From: CAYTPI01 sp964439625
GTDB lineage: Bacteria > Chloroflexota > Anaerolineae > Aggregatilineales > UBA3940
Assembly: GCA_964439625.1 (NCBI GenBank)
Contig: CAYTPI010000002.1
Span: 292,285 to 356,284, forward strand
Length of the DNA: 64,000 bases
Direction: 5' to 3'
Shown here in pieces: positions 51,433-60,223 of this stretch. The stretch's first letter is position 1. The number at the start of each line of letters is the position of its first letter. Both the position numbers and the translations under genes were made by a program. The notes below the pieces were generated by a model. It did no database searches. It was not told the DNA's origin and saw only the letters and a list, made by a program, of their open reading frames with translations.

Positions 51433-52110
51433 CTATGGCAAAATTGATGCAAACAACTGTGACAAACTCGTTAATTGACCACTAAACACAGCTAACCCCG
51501 TCAGAATAACACCAGCATAAACAGCACCCAGCGCAGCGGAAATAATCATCTTGCCAACACCCGCAACCCCATCAAAGATGCGGTTGATCCTTGCTTCCTG
51601 TTGAGGGCCGTCATCGTTTTCCTCAACTTTGATGCGCGTAAATTGGAAACTTAACAACGCAGCCACAGTAATTATCAAAGCGATAATCCCGGAGAAAAAA
51701 CTGTTTCCAGCTAAACGCCAAGTTGCTTGTGCTTGTGGAAACAACGTCCCTTGGATGGCACCACCGATTGCCACAGCAGCGCCAATACCGACCAAATAAG
51801 CAACACTGATGTTACCGACAGCCGTTGTCACTGGCCCAAGCTTAAAGAATAACAGAACAAATAGCAGCATCGGTACAAGCGCCAAACCTGCAACCAGAGA
51901 GTTGCCAGTCAGGATTGGCTGAATGATGCGCGGCCCGATTACATCAAATAAAACGACCAACGTTGTATATCCAACAAGCACCCCGATGAACGTATGCAGT
52001 GCGGTACGATACAACGGGTTATCACCTATCAAGTAGCTCAGCAGCGCAATGGTAAAGACAAAGCTCAAAATACTTGTTAGGAGTTCTACCTCTTGCGGCA
52101 GGAACACCAT
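51433..52110 (-). CDS. Six-span membrane protein of unknown function
   Basis: 225 residues with hydrophobic spans at about 10-28, 37-60, 72-90, 95-117, 138-158 and 190-215. An acidic loop (KVEENDDGPQQEARINR) lies before the last span. No family recognised. Its ATG directly follows the stop of the repeat-protein gene (TAG-ATG, no gap), so it is translationally coupled to it, and the MutL-like gene begins 9 bases after its stop. Confidence 0.8.
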   Translation of the reverse strand: MVFLPQEVELLTSILSFVFTIALLSYLIGDNPLYRTALHTFIGVLVGYTTLVVLFDVIGPRIIQPILTGNSLVAGLALVPMLLFVLLFFKLGPVTTAVGNISVAYLVGIGAAVAIGGAIQGTLFPQAQATWRLAGNSFFSGIIALIITVAALLSFQFTRIKVEENDDGPQQEARINRIFDGVAGVGKMIISAALGAVYAGVILTGLAVFSGQLTSLSQLFASILP

Positions 52111-55100
52111 CTATTCTTGCTCCTCATTAGCAAGGGCACGCAGCCCATAAATAACACCGCCTATAATAATCAGCGCGGCAGCCACCGTACTACCGAGGCC
52201 CAAACCGTTCCATGTCGGCGATAAGCCCGTATTTCTACGACTATCAACAAGGGTTGAATAGCTCACACCATCGTTGAAACCCACTAAGACAGCGTCTAAT
52301 TGGTTGCTTTGCTGATATGGGTAAGCAACCGGTGCAGTCCCCTGGCTGACCAACCCAATTGCCATAGCGTCAGCGGTCAGCGTGGTTTGCTCCAACCAAA
52401 TTCGTAATGCCTCCGGCCGGCTACTAGCGATTACAAGTAAGTCAATATCTAACGCCGCTAAGCTCTGTGCTGGGGTTTCTAACAAGCGTCCCTGAACATC
52501 CACCTGAAAGGGAATTAAGGCTCCCCCAATGCTAGCTTCACTCAACGTTCGAACCGCATTGGCCTCACCTGGTAAGTACCCTAGGTTATTCCATATTTTT
52601 TCTGCTTGCTTAGGGCTGGAGGCCAGCGCCTGCTCTGCCATAGCAGGCCCAGTCTCCTTGGTCGAGACTGCGTATACACTGGCGTCTGGACGCTCGGATA
52701 ACTCGGTTAGCAGAGCAACTACCATCGGCTCCATTTCGACTTGTGCATTAGGTTCATATTCGAATGCAATCAAAACAGTCGCATCATCTGGGGCTGCCCG
52801 AACCGTGTCGCGTACTGCCTCAACCCCCGAGGTCACAGGCACCTCCGCAGGGAGGAACACAGCACCCAACAAAGTTGGTAACGCAATTGCAATGACTAGC
52901 AAGATGGTGACGAGGTACCGCTCAGTAAGAGCTAAACCTCCACGGCGGCCAATCGCTTCTGCTGCAACACCATCACCACCCTCCATCAGCTTTCGCAAGG
53001 TATCGACCCGAGATGCTTGTGCATCTGTAATGATTAATTTTTCTATCGGGTCACGAACGCGAAGGTTCCCACCCTCAAAAATCATCTCTGCCCGGACGGC
53101 ACCTTTAACATTACGCAAGGGGCCAACGGTTTCAGAGTCTGCCACATCTGTTTTATCAACAATGTCAGCAAATCGAAGATCTTGAATCTGTGATGCGAGA
53201 TCAAGGTTGATTTTCATCTGCCGAATGGAACTATCTTCACTATCCCATTTCTTCGAACTCTTACTGAGTTCGCGTAATTCAGATGCCCCGGCTGATACGT
53301 CAGCAACATCAACCCCAATTACTTCCGCAGCGTCACGGAGTCGTCGCTCATCATCAGTAATGCGGTCAATACCTAGGGAATTAATCCAGTCGTTATCTGT
53401 TTCTTCGGCGGGGGTATCTTCTTGTACAGAAGCAGGTTGTTTTTTTGCGCTTTCATCTGCCTGTCGGAGCCACTCTGGAACATTCTCATCAGTCTTGGGC
53501 TCATCAGCTGGATCTCGAAGACCTTGTGCCTGTTGTAACCAAGCAGGGGCTTCGGGTTGCGAGTCGGATGTCTGCTCAGTTGAGCCTGTCGCAGTGCGTA
53601 ACCAGTCTGGTGTCTCTGTCAGAGTCTGTTCAGGAGACTCTGACAGAGGCACATCACTGCCTTCACCCGCTTCAATTTGCTGCACAGGCCAATCTGGAAT
53701 GGGTGCATCATTCTGACCTGTCTTCGCCTCGCCGAGACCGACTTGGTTCAACCAGTCTGATGCTTGTTGTGGTGTGGCTTGTGACGAGGCAGTCTTTTGA
53801 TCTTGGGCTTGGGCCAGCCAATCAGGCACACTGTCTGGTAAATCATCATCTCTCTCAGGCGCTTCTGCGCTGTCCGGCTGCGCTGGCAATTCAGCGGTGG
53901 CTTTACTGATCCACGCTGGGATAGATTGGTCATCGTCATCTGGCTCTATAACAACCTCAGTCTGTTGCCCACTTGATGCTTGTACTGCCGCCAACCACTC
54001 TGGGATTTCCTCATCATCTGGCTCGGCTGCGGGTTCAGTTGGCTTATCGTCCGGGAGTTTCAATTCAGATGTCGCCTGTGTTATCCATTCCGGTATCTTT
54101 GGCGCTTCATCATCTGGCTCTAAAATAGTTCCTTCCATACTAGGGCGGCTAGGGCGCAAAACGCCTGTATCTTGCTTAAGCCAATCTGGTATAGCTTCGT
54201 CCTCATCTAAATCTGATGCGGCTGGCGGCTCTTCACCACTAGAGGCCTCAATCTGAGTAAGCCAGTCGGCATTATCCTGTGCCGGCTCTTCTTGAGCAGA
54301 TCGGGTTGTCTCTGAAGAGCCAATCGTTGCTAACCAATCTAGTGCTTGATCAGCTCGTCTATCTGCTTCAGCATCTGGCTGGGCTGGTTCACGGAGCCAA
54401 TCAGGAATGGTGTCTTCAACTACTGCGGACAACTCTCCGGTGGCAGGCGCATTATTTGAAGCGATGATCTCATCAAGCTGTACTTCGTCTGTCTTAAGAT
54501 CATCAGGGTTAAGTTCACTGGTGTCAGACGCATGAGTCGGCTCACGTTCGTCAACACCACCAGCTTCTAACGAGGGTAATTCAGTTGTATCAACGAATAG
54601 CTGTGGGTCAACAGCCTCGGCTTCTTCTGAATGTGGTGGCGTATCTATATCTTTTAGCCAGTCTGGAATATTGTCCGGAGCATCCTCTTCAAGTGGGCCT
54701 GTTTGCTCAGCTTGTTTCTGTCGAGTTTCTGGTTTCGCTGCATCGTCGTCATGAGTTTGTAGCGGTTTAAGCCATTCAGGAACATTGTCTTCCGCCGAGC
54801 TATCATCTGTATTTAGCGGGCCAGTTTCGGTTATTTGCTTGTCAGCAGAGCTTGCTGTCGCGGCTTTTAACCAATCGGGAGTATTAGTGGTTTCGGAAGA
54901 TGCTGCTTCTCCCTGACGCTCAGCTGTCTCCTGTGTGGCCTTAAGCCAACTGGTTACTGACCCATCTACATCCACTTGTTCTGCGTCACCAAGCTCCTTC
55001 TCTGACGCCCCTAAGGTATCAAACTCAGCTAGCCAATCTAAGTCGTTCGTATTAGGAATATCAGTCTGTTTTGCTACGTTTGTTGGTTCATCAGCAGTTA

Positions 55101-55914
55101 CTTCGCTTGGTTCTTCGGTCGTATCTAGCGCCTCATCGCCGCCCTTCAACCCATCGGAAGCGTCTGTTGTTTCAACTGGCTCACTGACACTTTGCTTAGC
55201 TTTCAACTCAATGGCGGGTTCATCAAACCCAGGCGGTTTCTCTAATAATCCAGACTGAGCTAACCTTGTGTCCAACTGGTTAACAATATTACTGAACCAA
55301 TCATCTGCTGCGGTGACCTGTGGTTCTGCTTGAGGTGCTCCCGCTGCTGACTCTGCAACTCTTGGCGCTGGTACAGATGCTGCTGCCTCTGGTGCAAGTT
55401 CACTGATGGTTGATAACCACTCTGGTGTAGGGGGGCGCTCTTCTAGTGCGGGCGCACTATCAGCAATGCCCAACAGCCAGTCAGGCGTCGGTGGGGGATT
55501 TCCTGGTTCGTCGGCTGGCGCAGCCACTGCACTAAGCCATTCTGGCACAGGTATATCATTTGGTTGCGGCTGTTCAACGCGTGAGGCTGCGGGCTGTTTC
55601 GACTGCTGAACGGTCTTGGCTTCTGGTAAAGTCTCAACCTGCTCTGTGATCTTCGGTTCAGGTACGGCGGAGGGAGCCGCAGCGGCATCTTCTCCTGTCG
55701 GAGGTAGCCTGTCAACAGGCTTATTCGGCTCATTGACGGGCGGTTTAGGAGTGGATGGTTCATCCAACGGAGATGCCGCTTGTTCTTGGAGCACCTCACT
55801 AAATTCATCATCTGGTTGATCATCGCCGCCTACTGCAAAATCAGAGAGCCAGTCTGGGGCATCATCACCAAAAATATCATCTCCACCGAACAGATCGTCA
55901 AACTCGTCCACCAT
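52111..55914 (-). CDS. Giant membrane protein with ~24 P-D/E-W-L motifs
   Basis: 1267 residues. Residues ~18-841 are acidic and low complexity, but interrupted about two dozen times by a short motif of the form (I/V/T)P(D/E)WL followed by small or basic residues: for example APDWLSDF, TPEWLSTI, IPDWLKDI, VPEWLRQA. Thirteen copies match P-D/E-W-L exactly; others are variants (DWI, AWI, SWL). Residues ~842-1000 are better folded, a span lies near 1000-1022, a soluble domain at ~1023-1236 looks extracytoplasmic, and a last span is near 1237-1257. The soluble domain has no recognised fold. It is flanked without gaps by two six-span membrane proteins. Confidence 0.85.
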   Translation of the reverse strand: MVDEFDDLFGGDDIFGDDAPDWLSDFAVGGDDQPDDEFSEVLQEQAASPLDEPSTPKPPVNEPNKPVDRLPPTGEDAAAAPSAVPEPKITEQVETLPEAKTVQQSKQPAASRVEQPQPNDIPVPEWLSAVAAPADEPGNPPPTPDWLLGIADSAPALEERPPTPEWLSTISELAPEAAASVPAPRVAESAAGAPQAEPQVTAADDWFSNIVNQLDTRLAQSGLLEKPPGFDEPAIELKAKQSVSEPVETTDASDGLKGGDEALDTTEEPSEVTADEPTNVAKQTDIPNTNDLDWLAEFDTLGASEKELGDAEQVDVDGSVTSWLKATQETAERQGEAASSETTNTPDWLKAATASSADKQITETGPLNTDDSSAEDNVPEWLKPLQTHDDDAAKPETRQKQAEQTGPLEEDAPDNIPDWLKDIDTPPHSEEAEAVDPQLFVDTTELPSLEAGGVDEREPTHASDTSELNPDDLKTDEVQLDEIIASNNAPATGELSAVVEDTIPDWLREPAQPDAEADRRADQALDWLATIGSSETTRSAQEEPAQDNADWLTQIEASSGEEPPAASDLDEDEAIPDWLKQDTGVLRPSRPSMEGTILEPDDEAPKIPEWITQATSELKLPDDKPTEPAAEPDDEEIPEWLAAVQASSGQQTEVVIEPDDDDQSIPAWISKATAELPAQPDSAEAPERDDDLPDSVPDWLAQAQDQKTASSQATPQQASDWLNQVGLGEAKTGQNDAPIPDWPVQQIEAGEGSDVPLSESPEQTLTETPDWLRTATGSTEQTSDSQPEAPAWLQQAQGLRDPADEPKTDENVPEWLRQADESAKKQPASVQEDTPAEETDNDWINSLGIDRITDDERRLRDAAEVIGVDVADVSAGASELRELSKSSKKWDSEDSSIRQMKINLDLASQIQDLRFADIVDKTDVADSETVGPLRNVKGAVRAEMIFEGGNLRVRDPIEKLIITDAQASRVDTLRKLMEGGDGVAAEAIGRRGGLALTERYLVTILLVIAIALPTLLGAVFLPAEVPVTSGVEAVRDTVRAAPDDATVLIAFEYEPNAQVEMEPMVVALLTELSERPDASVYAVSTKETGPAMAEQALASSPKQAEKIWNNLGYLPGEANAVRTLSEASIGGALIPFQVDVQGRLLETPAQSLAALDIDLLVIASSRPEALRIWLEQTTLTADAMAIGLVSQGTAPVAYPYQQSNQLDAVLVGFNDGVSYSTLVDSRRNTGLSPTWNGLGLGSTVAAALIIIGGVIYGLRALANEEQE
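52861..55870 (-). repeat. Array of degenerate P-D/E-W-L coding repeats
   Basis: Within the giant gene, motif units recur at irregular 20-50 residue spacing from about 55860 down to about 53375. The codons of the motif vary, so it is conserved at the protein rather than the DNA level; this argues for selection rather than recent tandem duplication. The stretch below 53375 in this interval is the non-repeat region leading to the first membrane span. Confidence 0.7.
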
Positions 55915-56589
55915 CTATTCCTTATACAGTCTTTCAAGTCCGGTTAGAATGCGTACCCCAACTGTAATCACGCCAAGGGCAACACCAATCAAAATACCAC
56001 GCACACCAGCCGCTACTGGAACAGCTAAATACCATTCGTAAAAAGCATTTACCGGCCCCATAAACCGAAAAGGCAGCCAGCCGACAAGGACAATCACAGT
56101 TGAAGCAAGAAATACAACAGTATTGCGATTGGGTTTCGTTCGCATCATTCGAACAGCAGCCGTCACGAGGAGAAACATAATTAAGCTCAATAAAGCTGCC
56201 TGTGCTGGCGTTATAACACCTAAGAGTAGTACTTCAGTGATGGTACCGCTCTTATACAATGACGGAGCCGTCGCAATGCTGCCCGGTACGATAAGCTCTA
56301 ACAGAATACTAAATACGCCAGACTCAATAACACCGATGATAATCGTAGCCAAGGCGGTAAGAATTGTGACCAGGCTGTAAGGCCAACCAGGGTCGCCTTG
56401 GTCAACACGCCGACTATTGACAATCAACAGGTTAACTAGCCCGATAATAACCGCCAACCCGGCTAATGTTACGGCCCAGTTGAGTAATATTTGTTGAACT
56501 TGCTGTAATGCGGCGATTTCAACAAAGTACCCCAACAATGTCACTAATCCGACGCTGATAGCAACTGCGGTGGGCACAATACGCTTCAT
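55915..56589 (-). CDS. Six-span membrane protein of unknown function
   Basis: 224 residues, spans at about 5-25, 37-58, 70-95, 126-148, 156-176 and 190-214. Conserved-looking polar residues are few (RRVDQGDPGWPY between spans 2 and 3). No family recognised. Its stop is followed at once by the ATG of the giant repeat gene (TAG-ATG), the same junction that the giant gene makes with the next six-span gene. Confidence 0.8.
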   Translation of the reverse strand: MKRIVPTAVAISVGLVTLLGYFVEIAALQQVQQILLNWAVTLAGLAVIIGLVNLLIVNSRRVDQGDPGWPYSLVTILTALATIIIGVIESGVFSILLELIVPGSIATAPSLYKSGTITEVLLLGVITPAQAALLSLIMFLLVTAAVRMMRTKPNRNTVVFLASTVIVLVGWLPFRFMGPVNAFYEWYLAVPVAAGVRGILIGVALGVITVGVRILTGLERLYKE

Positions 56590-56602
56590 ACGTCACCTGC
56601 GC

Positions 56603-57364
56603 TCACTGTAATAATCCCACGGCGGAAAGCAGACTACCTGCAATCAAAAAGATGACAACAACCACGCGCAGTATATCTTGTGTAATAATTGCCGCGGTTG
56701 CTGATGCATCCTCAGATAGATACCCTCGGGCAGCCAGCAGTTCCTCCCCGATTAATGGATGCTCAGTAGCAGCCAGTGCGACCGCTTGGCCTTCAATCTG
56801 ATCAGTGCCCAATGTTTGCGGCAGGCCCAACCGAGTCCCTTCTTCCGTCATCAAGATCGCTTCAGCTCCAAGTGTCCCAACAAGTAGGTTAGCTTGTACT
56901 GGGTAATCTTCCATTAAGCTTGTGGCACCAGCCGCCATTGATACCGTGTCGAGCGCAATCAGTTGTACCGAGTCAGGTTGATATTTTTCAGGGGAACGCT
57001 GCTTGCGGTAGGCGCGTTGAACGGTGTCGGCAGCAGCCGGCAGCGTCGTCGCAGAGCCTGTCGTAATCAGCGGCGGGTTATCACTGATGACACTAGCTGT
57101 TGCCGCTGCTTCAAGGCTAGTTAGCGCCGCTATGGTCGTTGCCGTTTGCTCTGTTGAGATACCACCTGCCCCAACAGAGATATGCAACCGACCACCACTT
57201 TCTACTGCTAGCCCAGCTTGTTCTTCAAGCGCATCATACGCCGAGAGCTTACGCAGACGAATGGAGAGTGTTCCTCGGCGCAGCAGCGCGATCAAAACGC
57301 CAATCAAGAGTACAGCGAAGAGTACGAGAAGAATACCTAACACATTGCCGAAGCTCGCCTGCAT
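56603..57364 (-). CDS. DUF6754-family membrane protein
   Basis: 253 residues. One span at ~7-28, a soluble core, and a second span at ~230-250. The core has HISVGAGGISTEQTATTIAA near 61, PPLITTGSATTLPAAAD near 98, NLLVGTLGAEAILMTEEG near 160 and HPLIGEELLAARGYL near 206, which match the DUF6754 pattern known mainly from Chloroflexota and archaea. Function unknown; the core probably faces the cytoplasm. AGAGGT lies 11 bases before the ATG. Confidence 0.82.
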   Translation of the reverse strand: MQASFGNVLGILLVLFAVLLIGVLIALLRRGTLSIRLRKLSAYDALEEQAGLAVESGGRLHISVGAGGISTEQTATTIAALTSLEAAATASVISDNPPLITTGSATTLPAAADTVQRAYRKQRSPEKYQPDSVQLIALDTVSMAAGATSLMEDYPVQANLLVGTLGAEAILMTEEGTRLGLPQTLGTDQIEGQAVALAATEHPLIGEELLAARGYLSEDASATAAIITQDILRVVVVIFLIAGSLLSAVGLLQ

Positions 57365-57373
57365 AGCGTATTA

Positions 57374-57598
57374 TTACCTCTGTGTATGCACAGAATGAGT
57401 CGCTTCGTTTGCGGGGTCGTCGAGTAGATCAACCAGCGCGTTAATCTCTGCTTGTGGTTGGTAAAGCCGAATAAACGGCTGGGCAAACCATACCAACTGA
57501 ACAGCAGCGGGCCGCAGCGCATCAAAAATGTCTTGCGCTGCGGGCGCTAACAAACCTAGGATCGGTTCATTTTCTGGACGAGCGAACAATCGTTTCAT
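57374..57598 (-). CDS. Small unknown protein, first gene of the membrane unit
   Basis: 74 residues, not recognised; amphipathic rather than transmembrane (VQLVWFAQPFIRLYQPQAE). It starts 6 bases after a TATACT box with no room for a ribosome site, so it would be translated from a leaderless mRNA. It ends 9 bases before the DUF6754 gene. Support is its placement and promoter; there is no homology evidence. Confidence 0.5.
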   Translation of the reverse strand: MKRLFARPENEPILGLLAPAAQDIFDALRPAAVQLVWFAQPFIRLYQPQAEINALVDLLDDPANEATHSVHTQR

Positions 57599-57604
57599 GA
57601 TGCC

Positions 57605-57610
57605 AGTATA
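57605..57610 (-). promoter_or_regulatory. -10 box of the seven-gene membrane unit
   Basis: TATACT (57610-57605), then 6 bases, then the ATG at 57598. The -35 (TTCGCG) is poor. It is divergent from the HAD promoter 41 bases away. Confidence 0.5.
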
Positions 57611-57650
57611 GCACGATGCTCTCTGACCGCGAAAGCATGCAGCTCACTCG

Positions 57651-57656
57651 TATAAT
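57651..57656 (+). promoter_or_regulatory. -10 box of the HAD gene
   Basis: Perfect TATAAT at 57651-57656; a start near 57663 leaves ~22 bases of leader including AAGAAAG. No good -35. Confidence 0.5.
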
Positions 57657-57684
57657 GCTGTAATGAGTTAAGAAAGTAGTATGT

Positions 57685-58371
57685 ATGGCACCTGATTATT
57701 TGATCTTGTTAGACATTGACGGAACCTTATTACACTCCAACGGTGCCGGACGTGGTTCAATGAAGCTGGCCCTCGAAGAGGTGTTCGGCACCTCAGGCGA
57801 CATTGAATCCTACCACTTTGGTGGTTCCACCGATCGCGACACTGTTTTCTACCTGATGCGTAAGGCGGGCTTTCATGACGATGATATTGAAGCAGGTTTT
57901 CTAAAACTACCCGCCATTATGGCACGTCACATTGCCACAGCACCTGATATTGTGGCATGCCCCGGTGCTTTTGAACTCGTTGACGCCCTTGTCGCCCATG
58001 ACGATGCTCTACTTGGGCTAGTGACTGGAAACTTCATGGAGTCTGGGTTTGCTAAGCTGCGCGGGGCTGGCTTTGATCCTTCTGTATTTGAGGTTGGCGC
58101 TTATGGACATATCTCGCCGAATCGCTCGGATTTACCGCCCGCCGTCGTTGAAGTTGCCTACCAGCATACAGGGCAGCATTATCATGGCGAGCAAGTGGTA
58201 ATAGTCGGTGATACAGTCAAAGATGTGGCCTGCGGACGGTCAGTCGATGCTCGTGTGATCAGTGTATTAACTGGCTATGCCAACAAGGCCGCATTAGAAG
58301 CAGAGAACCCTTATGCCATCATTGACGATCTCACCGACCTGGACGCCGTCATGGGCTTGATATTTCGGTAA
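57685..58371 (+). CDS. HAD-family phosphatase (phosphoglycolate phosphatase-like)
   Basis: 228 residues. Motif I DIDGTLLHSNGAG (nucleophile Asp9, acid Asp11), motif II LVTGN, motif III/IV region VIVGDTVKDVACG; a helical cap lies between I and II. It hydrolyses a small phosphorylated metabolite; phosphoglycolate is one common substrate of this subgroup. The start is the second of two close ATGs; the first (57681) runs into a stop at once. Overlaps the convergent gene by 23 bases. Confidence 0.9.
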   Translation: MAPDYLILLDIDGTLLHSNGAGRGSMKLALEEVFGTSGDIESYHFGGSTDRDTVFYLMRKAGFHDDDIEAGFLKLPAIMARHIATAPDIVACPGAFELVDALVAHDDALLGLVTGNFMESGFAKLRGAGFDPSVFEVGAYGHISPNRSDLPPAVVEVAYQHTGQHYHGEQVVIVGDTVKDVACGRSVDARVISVLTGYANKAALEAENPYAIIDDLTDLDAVMGLIFR

Positions 58372-60223
58372 CGGTCACAGAGCCAGCCAAGTAAGCATTA
58401 TTGGCTTGTGATGGTGTTGTCGGTAGGCGCTCACCTGTTGCTGGCAACCACACCCCAATATAAATATCATATAGGCCACCATCAGGTCTTTCAAGATAGC
58501 GCACATCTTCGATAAACATTGCTAGATGGAGTGGTAACACCCCTTGCCAGGCTGAGCCATCTGCTTGGGCGCGTAGTTCCCCTGTATCTGCATTGATGAG
58601 ATGAACAAAAACAGTTTCATCTGGTTGCATATCAAGTACCTCCCACCAGACAGTCACCACAATCGCATCAGAGGTGAGGGTGACGTCCTGAACTGCCAAA
58701 CGAGCACTTTCACCAAAACTGACACCGGTTTCAAAGTCAGCAGTTGGCGATGTTCTTCCACTGTACCGCAGCTCAATTGTTTCTTCGGCATAATACGCTT
58801 GATAGACTTGCCCCTCCACCGCTGTGATATTCTCAAGCGTCGGCCCATAAGGAATGACCTCATACCCAAAACGTTGACTAGCTTCACCCAAGTTGCTCCA
58901 TGCGAACAGCCGAGGAGTGCTGCGGCCCGTTAGGGTCTGCGGCGCAACAAGGCTTGGCAGCAGTTCTGCGTCGCCACTGAAGTATGGATAAACAGGCTGT
59001 GATGGGCTAACAATATTGGGTAAGTTGACGAAATGCAGGTCACTCTCAGCATTATGCTGCTCAACCTCACTGACCTGTGCCAGCGCACGGCCTCCTAAGG
59101 ACAGCATATGCTGGGCACGCCCAATATAGACCGTTGCTGGAACCATAATCAACGACACGACCAACACACTTAATACCTCGCGCCAATGACTGTCATCAGA
59201 GGCGATCTCTGCTACTGCCAAGGCCCACACAATTACTGCCCCAACACTCGCTGGGTAAAGGAACCTCGGCGCAAGCAGCAGCCAATCAGGGCGCATCACC
59301 AACAGCACAGGGCCGATGTTGAGACCAAACCATAGTAGCCCAAAGAGTGCCACATCAATCTGCTGCTTACTGACGACCAAGGTGGCCACAGCAGAAATCA
59401 ACAACAGCGTCCATGCCAGCGTGCGTGGCGCTGCATTCTGATTGATGACTCCAAGCGGGTAACTCAAGCCAATCGATAAAATTTCAGCGTTGCCAACTAA
59501 GTTAGTTGGGGCCACGCTCAGCGTTGATGGCGCCGCTTGCCGCAGCCATAACCAAAAGCCGATATAGACCACAATCAAGGAGAAGGGCAGCAGGCGCGTG
59601 AGATTAACCTCATGCTGACGCCACCAATGAAGCCCCTCCAATCCGAGGATAACACCGACCGCCAACATACCGTTTTCATGCGCTAGTGGGGCCAGCAGCG
59701 CACAAACGACGGCAATAGTCAGTGGCATTACGCCACCTGTCTGTTGAGCACTACGGTATGCCAATGCTGCCAACAACACCAAACACAGCATCAACGGGTA
59801 GAACATCCCACTGATCCATGGCACCACTTGGTACGCAAATGGGTACGAGGCCAGTAACAATGAAGCAATAATCCCCCCCATCAACCGCTGCTGTTGGTCT
59901 AAGCGCAGCAGCAAAACGCCCGTAAGGGCAGCAGCGGTGGCATGGAGCGCAATATTGATCAGGCGCAGTATGATAATCGGCACCTCGTCGGAAGCAGCCC
60001 CCAGCACCCACCACAACGAAAATACCAGTGGGCGATAGTAATCATAGGGACTTAGCGATGTCCAAATTTGCCCAAACGTCAGTGATTGTAGCCAAGGGAA
60101 CTGCACGAGATCATCTGAGTACAGCGGTAAGTTCAACGTGCCGCCGTACAGAATCAGCGTCAGCAGCAAACTGAGGCTGAAGCAGAGGGTAAAGGCCCCA
60201 ACCGGACGTTTAACCCAAGCCAT
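58349..60223 (-). CDS. GT-C-like membrane protein with C-terminal beta domain
   Basis: 624 residues; about eleven to twelve spans to residue ~365 and a soluble C-terminal region. The first outer loop, LPLYSDDLVQFPWL then SPYDYYRPLV, has the paired acids and Arg typical of GT-C proteins. The last ~130 residues form a beta unit with VFVHLINADTGELRAQ and DIYIGVWLPATGERLP, shared with three other proteins here. It is coupled to the DUF2723 gene by a TAATG overlap. Probably a lipid-donor glycosyltransferase; substrate unknown. Confidence 0.8.
   Translation of the reverse strand: MAWVKRPVGAFTLCFSLSLLLTLILYGGTLNLPLYSDDLVQFPWLQSLTFGQIWTSLSPYDYYRPLVFSLWWVLGAASDEVPIIILRLINIALHATAAALTGVLLLRLDQQQRLMGGIIASLLLASYPFAYQVVPWISGMFYPLMLCLVLLAALAYRSAQQTGGVMPLTIAVVCALLAPLAHENGMLAVGVILGLEGLHWWRQHEVNLTRLLPFSLIVVYIGFWLWLRQAAPSTLSVAPTNLVGNAEILSIGLSYPLGVINQNAAPRTLAWTLLLISAVATLVVSKQQIDVALFGLLWFGLNIGPVLLVMRPDWLLLAPRFLYPASVGAVIVWALAVAEIASDDSHWREVLSVLVVSLIMVPATVYIGRAQHMLSLGGRALAQVSEVEQHNAESDLHFVNLPNIVSPSQPVYPYFSGDAELLPSLVAPQTLTGRSTPRLFAWSNLGEASQRFGYEVIPYGPTLENITAVEGQVYQAYYAEETIELRYSGRTSPTADFETGVSFGESARLAVQDVTLTSDAIVVTVWWEVLDMQPDETVFVHLINADTGELRAQADGSAWQGVLPLHLAMFIEDVRYLERPDGGLYDIYIGVWLPATGERLPTTPSQANNAYLAGSVTVTEISSP

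Noticed and set aside
53207..55819. Several plus-strand frames opposite the giant repeat gene
   Set aside because: Ser/Gly-rich shadows created by the repeated acidic coding sequence on the minus strand.
52900..55870. Repeat pattern considered as a CRISPR or DNA tandem repeat
   Set aside because: Units are not identical at the DNA level, spacing is irregular, and everything is in frame within one protein.
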